From the NCBI GenBank assembly GCA_944382785.1, contig CALWNO010000019.1, positions 1-46,668 on the forward strand: 46,668 nucleotides of DNA. Reading direction: 5' to 3'. This DNA is from an uncultured Gemmiger sp. GTDB taxonomy: Bacteria > Bacillota > Clostridia > Oscillospirales > Ruminococcaceae. A program made the translations under genes and the position numbers. The notes beneath the pieces are model-generated. The model did no database searches. It had not been told where the DNA came from and saw only the letters and a list, made by a program, of their open reading frames with translations. Position 1 is the stretch's first letter, and each line of letters starts with the position of its first letter. Positions 1 to 8,621 of the stretch are shown here, piece after piece.

Positions 1-813
1 GAGGACGACCCCGTCAAGGCTGCCCGCCACAAGCCGGATTCCAGCCTGGTGAAGGGCCTGACCATGCTCAAGAAGGGCGAGGGCGACGCTTTCGTCTCCG
101 CCGGCTCCACCGGGGCGCTGCACGTGGCCACCAGCCTCATCGTGCGCACCGTCAAGGGGGTCAAGCGTCCTGCCCTGGCCACTCCCATGCCCGGTATCCA
201 GCAGCACTATCTGCTGCTGGACTGCGGCGCCAACGCCGAATGCCGCGCCGACATGCTCAACGCCTTCGGCACCATGGGCAGCGTCTATGCCGAAAAGGTC
301 ATGGGCCGCCAGAACCCCAGCGTGGCCCTGGTCAACAACGGCGCCGAGGACCACAAGGGTACTCCCATGTACCGGGAAGCCCACCAGAAGCTGAAAGCCA
401 ACCCCAGTATCCGGTTCGTGGGCAACATCGAGCCCCGCTACATCCCGGAAGGCAAGGTGGACGTGGTCGTCTGTGACGGCTTTGTGGGCAACGTGGTGCT
501 CAAGCTCACCGAGGGCGTGGCCACCAGCCTGCTGGGCATGCTCAAGCCCATCTTCCTGAAAAACCTGTTCACCAAACTGGCGTATCTGACCATCAAGGAC
601 GGCCTGCGCGGCCTGAAAAAGATGATGGATTCCGAGGAAGTGGGCGGCGCGCCCCTGCTGGGTGCCGCCAAGCCGGTCATCAAGGCCCACGGCTCCAGCA
701 AAGCCCGGGGCATCAAGAACGCCATCCGCCAGGCCAAGACCTGCGTGGAGAATGATCTGTGCGGCACCATGGAGAAGGCTCTGGCCGAGACCATGGCCGC
801 CGCCCAGGACTGA
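1..813 (+). CDS. plsX: Phosphate acyltransferase PlsX (5' end outside window)
   Basis: PlsX makes acyl-phosphate from acyl-ACP and phosphate, the first committed step of membrane phospholipid synthesis in most Firmicutes. The frame is open from the first base (EDDPVKAARHKPDSSL), so the gene starts upstream; 270 residues are present of about 330 usual for the family. Family signatures visible are AFVSAGSTGAL, the segment LLLDCGANAEC, and VVCDGFVGNVVLKLTEG, followed by the usual C-terminal GGAPLLGAAKPVIKAHGSS block. A GTG at 49 is internal and not the true start. The stop lies 19 bp before rnc, in line with the common plsX...rnc-smc-ftsY order; the acpP gene often found between plsX and rnc is absent. 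Identification is secure. Confidence 0.95.
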   Translation, partial: EDDPVKAARHKPDSSLVKGLTMLKKGEGDAFVSAGSTGALHVATSLIVRTVKGVKRPALATPMPGIQQHYLLLDCGANAECRADMLNAFGTMGSVYAEKVMGRQNPSVALVNNGAEDHKGTPMYREAHQKLKANPSIRFVGNIEPRYIPEGKVDVVVCDGFVGNVVLKLTEGVATSLLGMLKPIFLKNLFTKLAYLTIKDGLRGLKKMMDSEEVGGAPLLGAAKPVIKAHGSSKARGIKNAIRQAKTCVENDLCGTMEKALAETMAAAQD

Positions 814-832
814 GTGAAAGGACGAACCCTGT

Positions 833-1504
833 ATGCCGAACCGCTCTTTTGAAAAGCTGGAACAGGTGCTGCATTATCAGTTCAAGAACCCGGCACTGCT
901 GCGCATTGCCATGACCCACACCAGCTTTGCCAATGAGTCCAAGGTGCCCACCCACCACAACGAACGCCTGGAATTCCTGGGCGACAGTGTGCTGTCGGTG
1001 GTGGTGGCGGATTACCTGTTCCACCATTCCTCCCGCCCCGAGGGCGAGCTGACCCGGATGCGGGCGGCTCTCGTTTCGGAGGAAGCTCTCTTCCGCTTTG
1101 CCGCCGAGATCGACCTGGGCAGCTACCTGCGCCTGGGCCACGGCGAGGAACTGGGCGGCGGCCGCACCCGCCCCAGCGTGGTGTCCGACGCCTTCGAGGC
1201 TCTCATCGCCGCTCTGTATCTGGACGGCGGCATGGAGGTGGCCCGCAACTTCATCCTGCCCTTCATCACCGAGGGCAAGACCGCGGACCCCGACTACAAG
1301 ACCAAACTGCAGGAGCTGGTGCAGGAAAAACCCGGCGCCGACCTGCGGTACGCGGTGGTGGGCCAGTCCGGCCCCGACCACGACAAGACCTTTGAGGTGC
1401 AAGTCACCCTGAACGGCAAGGCCCTGGCCACCGGCAAAGGCCGGAGCAAGAAGGCGGCGGAACAGCAGGCCGCCAAGCAGGCCCTTGCCGCGTTGAATCC
1501 CTGA
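833..1504 (+). CDS. rnc: Ribonuclease III
   Basis: Double-strand-specific endoribonuclease that processes rRNA precursors and structured mRNAs in the cytoplasm. The 223-residue protein has the normal length. The RNase III signature NERLEFLGDSVL lies near residues 43-54, with the catalytic Glu and Asp, and a second acidic patch is in DAFEALIAALYLDGG. The C-terminal dsRNA-binding domain (about residues 150-222) ends with the basic helix KGRSKKAAEQQAAKQAL. ATG start with GAAAGGA upstream. It is placed between plsX and smc, probably in one transcript. Nothing unusual. Confidence 0.96.
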   Translation: MPNRSFEKLEQVLHYQFKNPALLRIAMTHTSFANESKVPTHHNERLEFLGDSVLSVVVADYLFHHSSRPEGELTRMRAALVSEEALFRFAAEIDLGSYLRLGHGEELGGGRTRPSVVSDAFEALIAALYLDGGMEVARNFILPFITEGKTADPDYKTKLQELVQEKPGADLRYAVVGQSGPDHDKTFEVQVTLNGKALATGKGRSKKAAEQQAAKQALAALNP

Positions 1505-1522
1505 GGAAAGGAACCCGCCTGC

Positions 1523-4500
1523 ATGCGCTTAAAAGAACTTGAGATCCAGGGCTTCAAGTCCTTCCCGGATCGCACCAAAGTTACCATCGGCGCCGGTATC
1601 ACCGGCGTGGTGGGGCCCAACGGTTCGGGCAAAAGCAATATCTCCGACGCCATCCGCTGGGTCATGGGCGAAACCAGCTCCAAGCAGCTGCGCGGCGCGG
1701 GCAAGATGGAGGATGTGATCTTCGGCGGCACCCAGACCCGCGGGGCTATGGGGTACGCCGCCGTCAGCCTGACCATCGACAACGCCGACCACGGCCTGGC
1801 CATGGACGCGGAGGAAGTGACCATCGGCCGCCGGTATTACCGCAGCGGCGAAAGTGAATACACCATCAACGGGCAGAATGTCCGTCTGAAAGATATCTAC
1901 GAACTGTTACTGGACACGGGTCTGGGCCGGGACGGCTATGCCATCATCGGCCAGGGCCGCGTGGCCGAGATCGTGGGCGCCAAGAGCGCCGAACGCCGGG
2001 AGATCTTTGAGGAAGCCTCCGGCATCGCCCGTTTCCGCTACCGCAAGAACGAGGCCGAGCGCCGCCTGGCCGCCGCCGAGGGCAATCTGGAACGCCTGCG
2101 GGACATCCTGGGCGAACTGGAAAGCCGGGTGGGCCCCCTGAAGCGGGACAGCGAGAAGGCCCAGAAGTTCCTGGAATACTCCGAGACCCGCAAATCCCTG
2201 GAGGTCACCCTGTGGGTGGACTCCATCCGCCGGGCCCAGGACGCCGCCAGGGACCAGCAACGCCGGTACGAGGCTGCCGAGTCCGACTACGCCCGCCTCT
2301 CCCGCCAGCTGGATGAATTTGACCAAAAGACCGAGGCCCTGCGGGAGGAAGCCCAGCAGCTCATGCTCCAGGTGGAGCAGGCCAACGCCGATATCCGCGC
2401 CCTGACCGAAGCCGGGGCGGGCAGTGACAGCCAGATCGCCGTTCTCCACAACGAGAACGAGCACGCCCAGGCCCAGATCAAGGACGCCGAAGCCGAACTG
2501 GCCCGGGCCGGGGAGGGCGCCAAGGGCATCGAGGCCGAGACCAAGGAGCACCAGGACGCCATCGAAGCCCTGCGCGCCCAGCTGGCCCAGGCGGACAAGA
2601 CCATCTCCGACCTGCGGGCCAAGATGAACGCCCTGGAACAGGAAGCACTGCAAAGCGGCGAGCGCCGGGACGTGGTGGAAGCCGCCATTGCCCGCCTGCA
2701 GGACGCCGCCACCGCCATGAAGGTGCGGGCGGCCTCCCTGACTTCCGCCGCCGAAGCCTCCCGCGCCCAGCTGGACGGCCTGCGCAACCAGGCCGCCGCG
2801 GCCGCCGGCGCCGCCGACCGGCTGAACGCCGAGCGGGAACTGGCCGCCCAGGCCCTGCAGCAGGCGGAGGACAACGTCACCCGGTGCGACAACATCAAGG
2901 CCGGGCTCAAGCTCAAACTGGAAAGCCGCCGCCGCCAGCAGGCCGAAGCAGCCGACGCCTTGCAGAAGGCCGACAGGGATCGCTCCAACACCGCCCAGCG
3001 CATCCGCATCCTGGAAGACCTGGAACGGAACATGGACGGTTACCAGCAGAGCGTCAAGACGGTCATGCGGGCTGCCTCGGCCAACCGGCTGCGGGGCATC
3101 ATCGGCCCGGTGGCCGGTATCCTCACGGTGCGCAAGGGCTATGAGACCGCCATTGAGACGGCTCTGGGCTTTGCCTTGCAGAACATCGTGGTGGAGGACG
3201 AGCGCTGCGCCCGGTCCGCCATCGCTTTCCTGAAAGAAGAACGGGCGGGCCGCGCCACTTTCCTGCCCCTGGACACCGTCCAGGGCAACCGGTTCAACGG
3301 CCGCCTCACCGGCACCGCTGAAGTGGCCGCCGACCTGGTGGAAGCGGATGCCCGTTACCGCCATATCATTGACAATCTGCTGGGCCGCATCATCGTGGTG
3401 GAGGACCTGGCAGAGGCGTCCGCCGTGGCCAAGAGCCTGGGCTACCGCAACCGGATCGTCACCCTGGACGGCCAGGTCATCAACGCCGGCGGTTCTTTCA
3501 CCGGCGGTTCCACCGCCCGCAGCGCGGGGGTGTTCAGCCGCAAGCAGGAGCTGGAAGAACTGCGCACCAAGCTGAAAAAGCTGGAACAGCGCCGGGCGGA
3601 TGCCGAGCGGGAAGCCAAGGCCCGCCAGGCGGAAGTGGACACCCTGGCCGCCGAGCTGGCCGGGGCGGAGAGCGAGAGCGTCAATGCCGCTTCCGGACGG
3701 CTGAAGGCCAGCCTGGACCTGGAACGCCTGGACGCTGCCGTGCAGGAGGGCGCCGCCGCGGCCGAACGCCGGGGCGCCGAGATCAAGCAGCTGGAAGACC
3801 AGCTCAAGGAGAACGAGACCGCCCGCGCCCAGGCCGAGACCGGGGCCGCTGCCGCCCAGACCGAACTGGACAAGTACAACGCCGAGCTGTCCCAGCTGGG
3901 CGAGAGCACCGGCGAACTCAGCCGCCGCCGGGAGGCCCTGACCGCCTCCCTCTCCGCGGCCCAGATGAACCGCCTCACCGGGGAGAAGGACATCGGCCTG
4001 CATGAGGCCGCCCTGGAGACCCTGCGGGGCCGCACCGGGGAAGCCGAAGCCCGGGCCCGGGAACTGCAGGCCAACATCGAGGCCGCCAGGCAGACTATCG
4101 CAGCCAACGAACTGCGGGTGGCCGAGATCGAGCGGGCCCGCGCCGAAACCAAGGAAAAGATCGCCGCCGCCGAGGAAACCATCCGCACGGCCAACGCCGC
4201 CCGGATGGAGAAGGAAGCCGCCGTCACCCGCATGGGCCAGGAAAACCGGGCCCTCACCGACGAGCGGGAGCGGATGAGCGGGGAGATGGCCCGCCTGGCC
4301 GAGCGCCGGGCCGCCGCCGAAAACGAGCTGAATACCACCGCCTCCAAGCTGTGGGATGAATACCAGCTCACCGAGGCGGAAGCCAAGGGCCTGTGCGTGG
4401 AATTTACCAACGTCACCGACCTGCGCCGTCAGGTCACCGAGGTCCGGGCCAAGATCCGAGCCCTGGGCAACGTGAACGTGGGCGCCATCGATGAATACAA

Positions 4501-5080
4501 GGAAGTCAAGGAACGGTACGACTTCCTCAAAGCCCAGGTGAACGACGTGGAACGCTCCAAGTCCGAGCTGACCCGGATGATCGGGGAGCTGCGGGGCGAG
4601 ATGGAGGAGATGTTCTCCAAGAGCTTCAAGGAGATCAACCGCAACTTCGGCCATATCTTCCGGGAGCTGTTCGGCGGCGGTTCCGCCCGGCTCTACCTCT
4701 CGGACGAATCCAACGTCCTGGAATCCGGCATCGAGATCGAGGTTTCGCCTCCGGGCAAGGTCATCCGCAACCTGTCCGCCCTTTCGGGCGGCGAGCAGGC
4801 ACTGGTGGCCATCTCCATCTACTTTGCCATCCTGGAAGTCAACCCCTCTCCCTTCTGTATCCTGGACGAGATCGAAGCCGCCCTGGACGATGTGAACGTC
4901 ACCCGGTATGCCCAGTATCTGCGCCGCATGACCGACAAGACCCAGTTCATCGTCATCACCCACCGCCGCGGCACCATGGAAGCCGCCGATGTCCTGTACG
5001 GTGTGACCATGCAGGAGGACGGCGTGTCCAAGCTGCTGCGCCTGGACCTGAACAACGTCAGTGCCGACCTGGTCAACTGA
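1523..5080 (+). CDS. smc: Chromosome segregation protein SMC
   Basis: Structural-maintenance-of-chromosomes ATPase that, with ScpA and ScpB, compacts and separates newly replicated origins. At 1185 residues it has the usual bacterial length. Walker A GPNGSGKS lies at residues 31-38. Two long Ala/Glu/Arg-rich coiled-coil arms flank a hinge (about residues 500-670, beginning RGIIGPVAGILTV and containing the Gly-rich GGSFTGGST). The ABC signature LSALSGGEQAL and Walker B FCILDEIEAALDD are near the C-terminus. RBS GGAAAGG precedes ATG. The very high GC third position and Glu/Ala content create long open antisense frames here that should be ignored. Confidence 0.97.
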   Translation: MRLKELEIQGFKSFPDRTKVTIGAGITGVVGPNGSGKSNISDAIRWVMGETSSKQLRGAGKMEDVIFGGTQTRGAMGYAAVSLTIDNADHGLAMDAEEVTIGRRYYRSGESEYTINGQNVRLKDIYELLLDTGLGRDGYAIIGQGRVAEIVGAKSAERREIFEEASGIARFRYRKNEAERRLAAAEGNLERLRDILGELESRVGPLKRDSEKAQKFLEYSETRKSLEVTLWVDSIRRAQDAARDQQRRYEAAESDYARLSRQLDEFDQKTEALREEAQQLMLQVEQANADIRALTEAGAGSDSQIAVLHNENEHAQAQIKDAEAELARAGEGAKGIEAETKEHQDAIEALRAQLAQADKTISDLRAKMNALEQEALQSGERRDVVEAAIARLQDAATAMKVRAASLTSAAEASRAQLDGLRNQAAAAAGAADRLNAERELAAQALQQAEDNVTRCDNIKAGLKLKLESRRRQQAEAADALQKADRDRSNTAQRIRILEDLERNMDGYQQSVKTVMRAASANRLRGIIGPVAGILTVRKGYETAIETALGFALQNIVVEDERCARSAIAFLKEERAGRATFLPLDTVQGNRFNGRLTGTAEVAADLVEADARYRHIIDNLLGRIIVVEDLAEASAVAKSLGYRNRIVTLDGQVINAGGSFTGGSTARSAGVFSRKQELEELRTKLKKLEQRRADAEREAKARQAEVDTLAAELAGAESESVNAASGRLKASLDLERLDAAVQEGAAAAERRGAEIKQLEDQLKENETARAQAETGAAAAQTELDKYNAELSQLGESTGELSRRREALTASLSAAQMNRLTGEKDIGLHEAALETLRGRTGEAEARARELQANIEAARQTIAANELRVAEIERARAETKEKIAAAEETIRTANAARMEKEAAVTRMGQENRALTDERERMSGEMARLAERRAAAENELNTTASKLWDEYQLTEAEAKGLCVEFTNVTDLRRQVTEVRAKIRALGNVNVGAIDEYKEVKERYDFLKAQVNDVERSKSELTRMIGELRGEMEEMFSKSFKEINRNFGHIFRELFGGGSARLYLSDESNVLESGIEIEVSPPGKVIRNLSALSGGEQALVAISIYFAILEVNPSPFCILDEIEAALDDVNVTRYAQYLRRMTDKTQFIVITHRRGTMEAADVLYGVTMQEDGVSKLLRLDLNNVSADLVN

Positions 5081-5123
5081 CCTTGCCGGTTTTCACCATA
5101 CATATCCCACGGAGGTGTGCCCT

Positions 5124-6068
5124 ATGGGCCTGTTTGACAGTTTTAGAAAGAAAAAGCTGCAGGACGGCCTGGAAAAGACCCGCACCGGCTTTTTCCAGTC
5201 CATCGTCAACACCCTGACCAATTCCCAGATCGACGACGATCTGTACAACGACCTGGAAGAACAGCTGATCCTGGCGGATGTGGGCCCGTCCACCGCCGTG
5301 CGGCTGGTGGATGAGCTGCGGGACGTGGTGGAGCGTGACCACCTCAAGACCGGCGAGCAGGCCCTCAAGGCCCTGCGGGAGATCATCCGCCTGGAAATCT
5401 CCCCCCATGATGAGATGGACCTGACCGGCCACCCGGCGGTGATTCTGGTCATCGGGGTCAACGGGGTGGGCAAAACCACCACCATCGCCAAGCTGGCCTA
5501 CCTGTACAAGGACCTGGGCCACCGGGTCATGCTGGCAGCGGGGGATACCTTCCGCGCCGCGGCCAGCGAGCAGCTGGAAACCTGGGCCGACCGGGCCGGG
5601 GTGCCCCTGGTCAAAGCCGGGGAGGGCGCCGACCCCGCCGCCGTCATCTTCGACGCGGTGCAGAGCGCCAACGCCAAAGGCTATGACATGGTCATTGCCG
5701 ACACCGCCGGACGGCTTCACAACAAGAAGGGCCTGATGGATGAGCTTTCCAAGATCGCCCGCAGCGTCAAGAAGGCCAGCCCCGAAGCCAGCCTGGAAGT
5801 GCTCCTGGTGCTGGATGCCATCACCGGCCAGAACGCCATCAGCCAGGCCCAGGAATTCTGCCGGGCGGCGGGAGCCACCGGTGTGGTGCTCACCAAGCTG
5901 GACGGCACCCCCAAGGGCGGCTGCATCCTGGGCGTGCACGAAAAACTGGGCCTGCCCATCCGCTTTGTGGGGGTGGGGGAGAAGATCGACGATCTGATCT
6001 TCTTCTCGGCCACCGATTTCTCCGAGGCCCTGCTGCCCGAACTGCCCAAGAAGGAGGAACAGGCATGA
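5124..6068 (+). CDS. ftsY: Signal recognition particle receptor FtsY
   Basis: SRP-receptor GTPase that docks ribosome-SRP complexes at the membrane for co-translational insertion. The start is ATG behind GGAGGTG; a longer frame from a GTG inside smc is open but has no matching family sequence. The 314-residue product has the short N-terminal N domain typical of Firmicutes (no acidic A domain), the G1 loop GVNGVGKTTT near residue 110, DTFRAAA, the G3 motif DTAGR and the specificity motif TKLDGTPKGG. The stop codon overlaps the rdgB start (ATGA), so the two are translationally coupled. Confidence 0.96.
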   Translation: MGLFDSFRKKKLQDGLEKTRTGFFQSIVNTLTNSQIDDDLYNDLEEQLILADVGPSTAVRLVDELRDVVERDHLKTGEQALKALREIIRLEISPHDEMDLTGHPAVILVIGVNGVGKTTTIAKLAYLYKDLGHRVMLAAGDTFRAAASEQLETWADRAGVPLVKAGEGADPAAVIFDAVQSANAKGYDMVIADTAGRLHNKKGLMDELSKIARSVKKASPEASLEVLLVLDAITGQNAISQAQEFCRAAGATGVVLTKLDGTPKGGCILGVHEKLGLPIRFVGVGEKIDDLIFFSATDFSEALLPELPKKEEQA

Positions 6069-6700
6069 TCTTCTGCGCTGCCACCAACAACCAGGGTAAG
6101 CTCAAGGAGCTGCGCCGGATCCTGGAACGGGCCGGTCATACGGTAAAAAGCCTGCGGGAGCTGGGGGTCACCCTGGACCCGGAGGAGACCGGCACCACCT
6201 TTGCCGAAAATGCGCATATCAAGGCCCAAGCCTTCTGCAAAGCCACCGGCCTTGCCACCGTGGCGGACGATTCCGGCCTGTGCGTGGACGCGCTGAATGG
6301 CGCTCCCGGGGTGTACAGCGCCCGCTATGCGGGGGTGCACGGGAACGACGATGCCAACAACCAGAAGCTTCTCGATGCCATGAAGGATATTCCCGCGGAC
6401 AAGCGGGCGGCCCGGTTCGTCTCCGCCGTCTGCCTCATGCTGCCCGACGGCCGGGAACTGACGGTGGAGGGGGAATGCCCCGGCACCGTGGCCTTCGGCC
6501 TGACCGGGGAGAACGGATTTGGTTATGACCCGCTTTTCGTGCCCGACTGTGTGGGCCTGCCCGACGGCTCCACCACCCCCAACACCGCCCGGCGGTCCTA
6601 CGCCGAACTGGCGGACGGGGAAAAGGACGCCATCAGCCACCGGGGCCGGGCCATGGAACGCCTGGAACAGGCGCTGCCTGCCTTCCTCGGCCAAGAATAA
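6065..6700 (+). CDS. rdgB: Non-canonical purine NTP pyrophosphatase (RdgB/HAM1 family)
   Basis: Hydrolyses dITP, ITP and XTP to monophosphates plus pyrophosphate, keeping deaminated purines out of DNA and RNA. The 211-residue protein shows the family landmarks: N-terminal CAATNNQGKLKEL, TTFAENAHIKA, DDSGLCVDALNGAPGVYSAR, and GENGFGYDPLF, followed by SYAELADGEKDAISHRGRAM. Length is normal. It overlaps the ftsY stop by 4 bp. Good identification; the symbol is the E. coli one. Confidence 0.94.
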   Translation: MIFCAATNNQGKLKELRRILERAGHTVKSLRELGVTLDPEETGTTFAENAHIKAQAFCKATGLATVADDSGLCVDALNGAPGVYSARYAGVHGNDDANNQKLLDAMKDIPADKRAARFVSAVCLMLPDGRELTVEGECPGTVAFGLTGENGFGYDPLFVPDCVGLPDGSTTPNTARRSYAELADGEKDAISHRGRAMERLEQALPAFLGQE

Positions 6701-6730
6701 AATAACCTAGTACCGAAAGGAATTTATCTT

Positions 6731-7042
6731 ATGACCACTCTGACCAGCAAACAGCGTGCGGCCCTGCGCGGCGCCGCCAACACTCTGGACCCCGTGTTCC
6801 AGGTGGGCAAAGGGGAGATCGGCCCCGCCATGATCGAGGCGGTGAGCAAATGTCTGGCCGCCCGGGAACTCATCAAGGTGAAGGTGCTGGAAAACAGCGA
6901 ATATTCCGCCAAGGAAGCCGCCGCCATCCTGGCCGAGGGCACCGGCGCCCAGTGCGTCCAGGTCATCGGCCGCAAATTCGTGCTTTTCCTGCAGAAGGAC
7001 AAGGATTCCGACTTCGCCGCCCTGCTGGCCGCCGCCCGCTGA
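6731..7042 (+). CDS. yhbY: YhbY family RNA-binding protein (CRM domain)
   Basis: Small CRM/KH-like protein that binds pre-50S ribosomal particles in related bacteria. The 103 residues begin with LTSKQRAALRGAANTLDPVFQVGKGEIGPAMI, which matches the YhbY N-terminus (KQRxxLRxxA, VGKxG), and end with the strand IGRKFVLFL. It has its own good ribosome binding site (GAAAGGA) and sits directly before nadD, the usual arrangement in clostridia. Confidence 0.9.
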   Translation: MTTLTSKQRAALRGAANTLDPVFQVGKGEIGPAMIEAVSKCLAARELIKVKVLENSEYSAKEAAAILAEGTGAQCVQVIGRKFVLFLQKDKDSDFAALLAAAR

Positions 7043-7045
7043 GCG

Positions 7046-7666
7046 ATGGAACCGGTGGGCAAGCTGCTTTTGTACGGCGGTACCTTTGACCCGCCGCACC
7101 AAGGGCATATGAACAATCTGCGCGCAGTGATGGACGCGGTGCACCCGGACAAGGTCCTGGTCATGCCCGCGGGCATTCCGCCTCATAAAGCCGCCAGCGC
7201 CACCCCCGCCGAACTCCGCCTGGCCATGTGCCGCTGTTTCACCGAAGTGGACCCCCGGGTGGAGGTCAGCCGGTGGGAGATCGACCACGAAGGCCGCAGC
7301 TACACCGTGCACACTTTGCAGATGCTGCGGGATACCTGCCCCGGGACGGCTCTGTACCTGGCCATGGGCAGTGACATGCTGCTCAGCTTTACAAAGTGGC
7401 ACCGGTGGCAGGCCATCCTGGCCCTGGCCACCCTGGTGGTACAGAGCCGGGCGGACGGAGACAGTACCGATCTGCACGCGGCCGCCGACGCTCTGCACCC
7501 TTACGGCGGGCGGGTGCTCTTTGCCCACGCCGTGCCGGTGCCCTGCGCCTCCAGCCAGATCCGCGCCGGTACCCTGGATGCCGACACCCTGCGGCAGGTT
7601 CTGCCCGCATCCGTGCGGGCTGTCATCCGGAAAAACGGGCTGTACGGCCTGGGGGACCGGGTGTAA
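7046..7666 (+). CDS. nadD: Nicotinate-nucleotide adenylyltransferase NadD
   Basis: Adenylates nicotinate mononucleotide to deamido-NAD in NAD synthesis. The nucleotidyltransferase motif YGGTFDPPHQGHM (residues 10-22, with the HxGH-type H18 and H21) and the C-terminal ASSQIRAG (family ISSTxIR) are present, along with MGSDMLLSFTKW. Length (206 aa) is normal. It starts 3 bp after yhbY, so it is co-transcribed. In many Firmicutes yqeK follows immediately; here a 307-bp hairpin-rich element intervenes. Confidence 0.94.
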   Translation: MEPVGKLLLYGGTFDPPHQGHMNNLRAVMDAVHPDKVLVMPAGIPPHKAASATPAELRLAMCRCFTEVDPRVEVSRWEIDHEGRSYTVHTLQMLRDTCPGTALYLAMGSDMLLSFTKWHRWQAILALATLVVQSRADGDSTDLHAAADALHPYGGRVLFAHAVPVPCASSQIRAGTLDADTLRQVLPASVRAVIRKNGLYGLGDRV

Positions 7667-7973
7667 AGCGGTGCAGCCTGCCTGCCGCCACAGCGTGTCG
7701 AGAGACTCGACACGCTGCAAAAAGGGGAACAGTCCCGCACGGCAATTGCCTGACGGGCCTATTCCCCCTTTTGAAATCCCCCTCGACAAAATTCAACGGC
7801 AAATCGCGCACTCGTCTCTTTGCTCCTCGCACACAATTTGCCGCTGAATTTCCCTGTCGGTGTCTCCATCGTCGGCGCTGGTCCGCCGATGGAGACGAAT
7901 TTTGATTTCTTTGACAGCCTTAGGCCCCCTGCCTGCCGCCAACCGATCTTTTTTGACAAAGAGGGAAGTATAC
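7667..7973. repeat. Hairpin-rich intergenic element between nadD and yqeK
   Basis: This 307-bp stretch has no credible gene but four successive inverted repeats. H1 (7691-7717) has perfect 12-bp arms CAGCGTGTCGAG and CTCGACACGCTG around a 3-nt loop. H2 (7718-7773) pairs CAAAAAGGGGAA with TTCCCCCTTTTG and holds the palindrome GGCAATTGCC. H3 (7789-7851) pairs AAATTCAACGGCAAAT with ATTTGCCGCTGAATTT (one wobble). H4 (7862-7896) pairs GTCTCCATC with GATGGAGAC. A 14-bp direct repeat CCTGCCTGCCGCCA occurs near both ends (about 7678 and 7929). The placement inside a normally tight gene pair suggests an inserted MITE-like or structured-RNA element. Function unknown; H1 or H2 could also terminate transcription, though neither has a good T-run. 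Confidence 0.6.
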
Positions 7974-8549
7974 ATGACCTGTGAAGAAGCCCAGGAACTG
8001 GTAAAAGGCCGCTTGTCCCACAAGCGGTACAAGCACACCGTAAATGTAAAAAATAAGGCGGTGGAACTGGCCCGCCGCTATGGAGCGGACGAGGAAAAGG
8101 CCGCTCTGGCGGCACTTTTGCATGACAGTGCGAAAGAGTTGCCCCAAGAGGAAATGTTGCAGATTTTTTCCGACAATGCTATAATGGCTAAAAATGCCGC
8201 GTCCCGGCCCACCCCGGTCTGGCACGGCATTGCCGCCGCCATTCTGTGCGCCACCCAATGGGGCGTCACCGACCCGGAGATTCTTTCCGCCATTGAGTGC
8301 CATACCACCGGCAAAGCCAACATGACCCTGCTGGAAAAGATCATCTATATGGCGGACGCCACCAGTGCCGAGCGGGATTACCCCGGCGTGGAGCGGCTGC
8401 GGCAGGAAGAGATGCAGGACCTGGACCTGGCTTTGCTGCACAGCTTGCAGCAGAGCATCGCCTTTGTAAAAAAGAAGGGCGGAAAACTGGACCCCCAGAC
8501 CGTGGCGGCCTGTGAGGATCTGCAGGCACGCATCGCCCAAAAAGGATAA
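7974..8549 (+). CDS. yqeK: YqeK family HD-domain phosphohydrolase
   Basis: HD-superfamily hydrolase; YqeK proteins are symmetrical Ap4A hydrolases that degrade the alarmone diadenosine tetraphosphate to ADP. The 191-residue product from ATG has the metal-binding pattern of the family: H21 in KRYKHTVNV, H50-D51 in ALLHDSAKELP, WHG, and CHTTG followed by KIIYMADATS. The ATG start has GAGGGAAG upstream; a longer open frame from 7860 runs through hairpin H4 and is not conserved-looking, so it is not used. It normally sits directly after nadD and before the LCP gene. Confidence 0.92.
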   Translation: MTCEEAQELVKGRLSHKRYKHTVNVKNKAVELARRYGADEEKAALAALLHDSAKELPQEEMLQIFSDNAIMAKNAASRPTPVWHGIAAAILCATQWGVTDPEILSAIECHTTGKANMTLLEKIIYMADATSAERDYPGVERLRQEEMQDLDLALLHSLQQSIAFVKKKGGKLDPQTVAACEDLQARIAQKG

Positions 8550-8621
8550 ACATACCATATTCCCAAAAGGGATGCCCGGGCCCTGTCCGCCGCACCCCGC
8601 CACCAAAAAGGGAGGACGCCC

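Noticed and set aside
1907-4963. Open antisense frame of about 1000 codons across smc
   Set aside because: A by-product of GC-rich third positions and Ala/Glu-rich coding; Gly/Leu/Val/Gln-rich nonsense translation, no RBS and no family motif, while the + strand carries intact SMC.
7860-7973. Longer N-terminus for yqeK
   Set aside because: Would be translated from within hairpin H4 and has no family similarity; ATG 7974 has a good RBS and the expected YqeK N-terminus.
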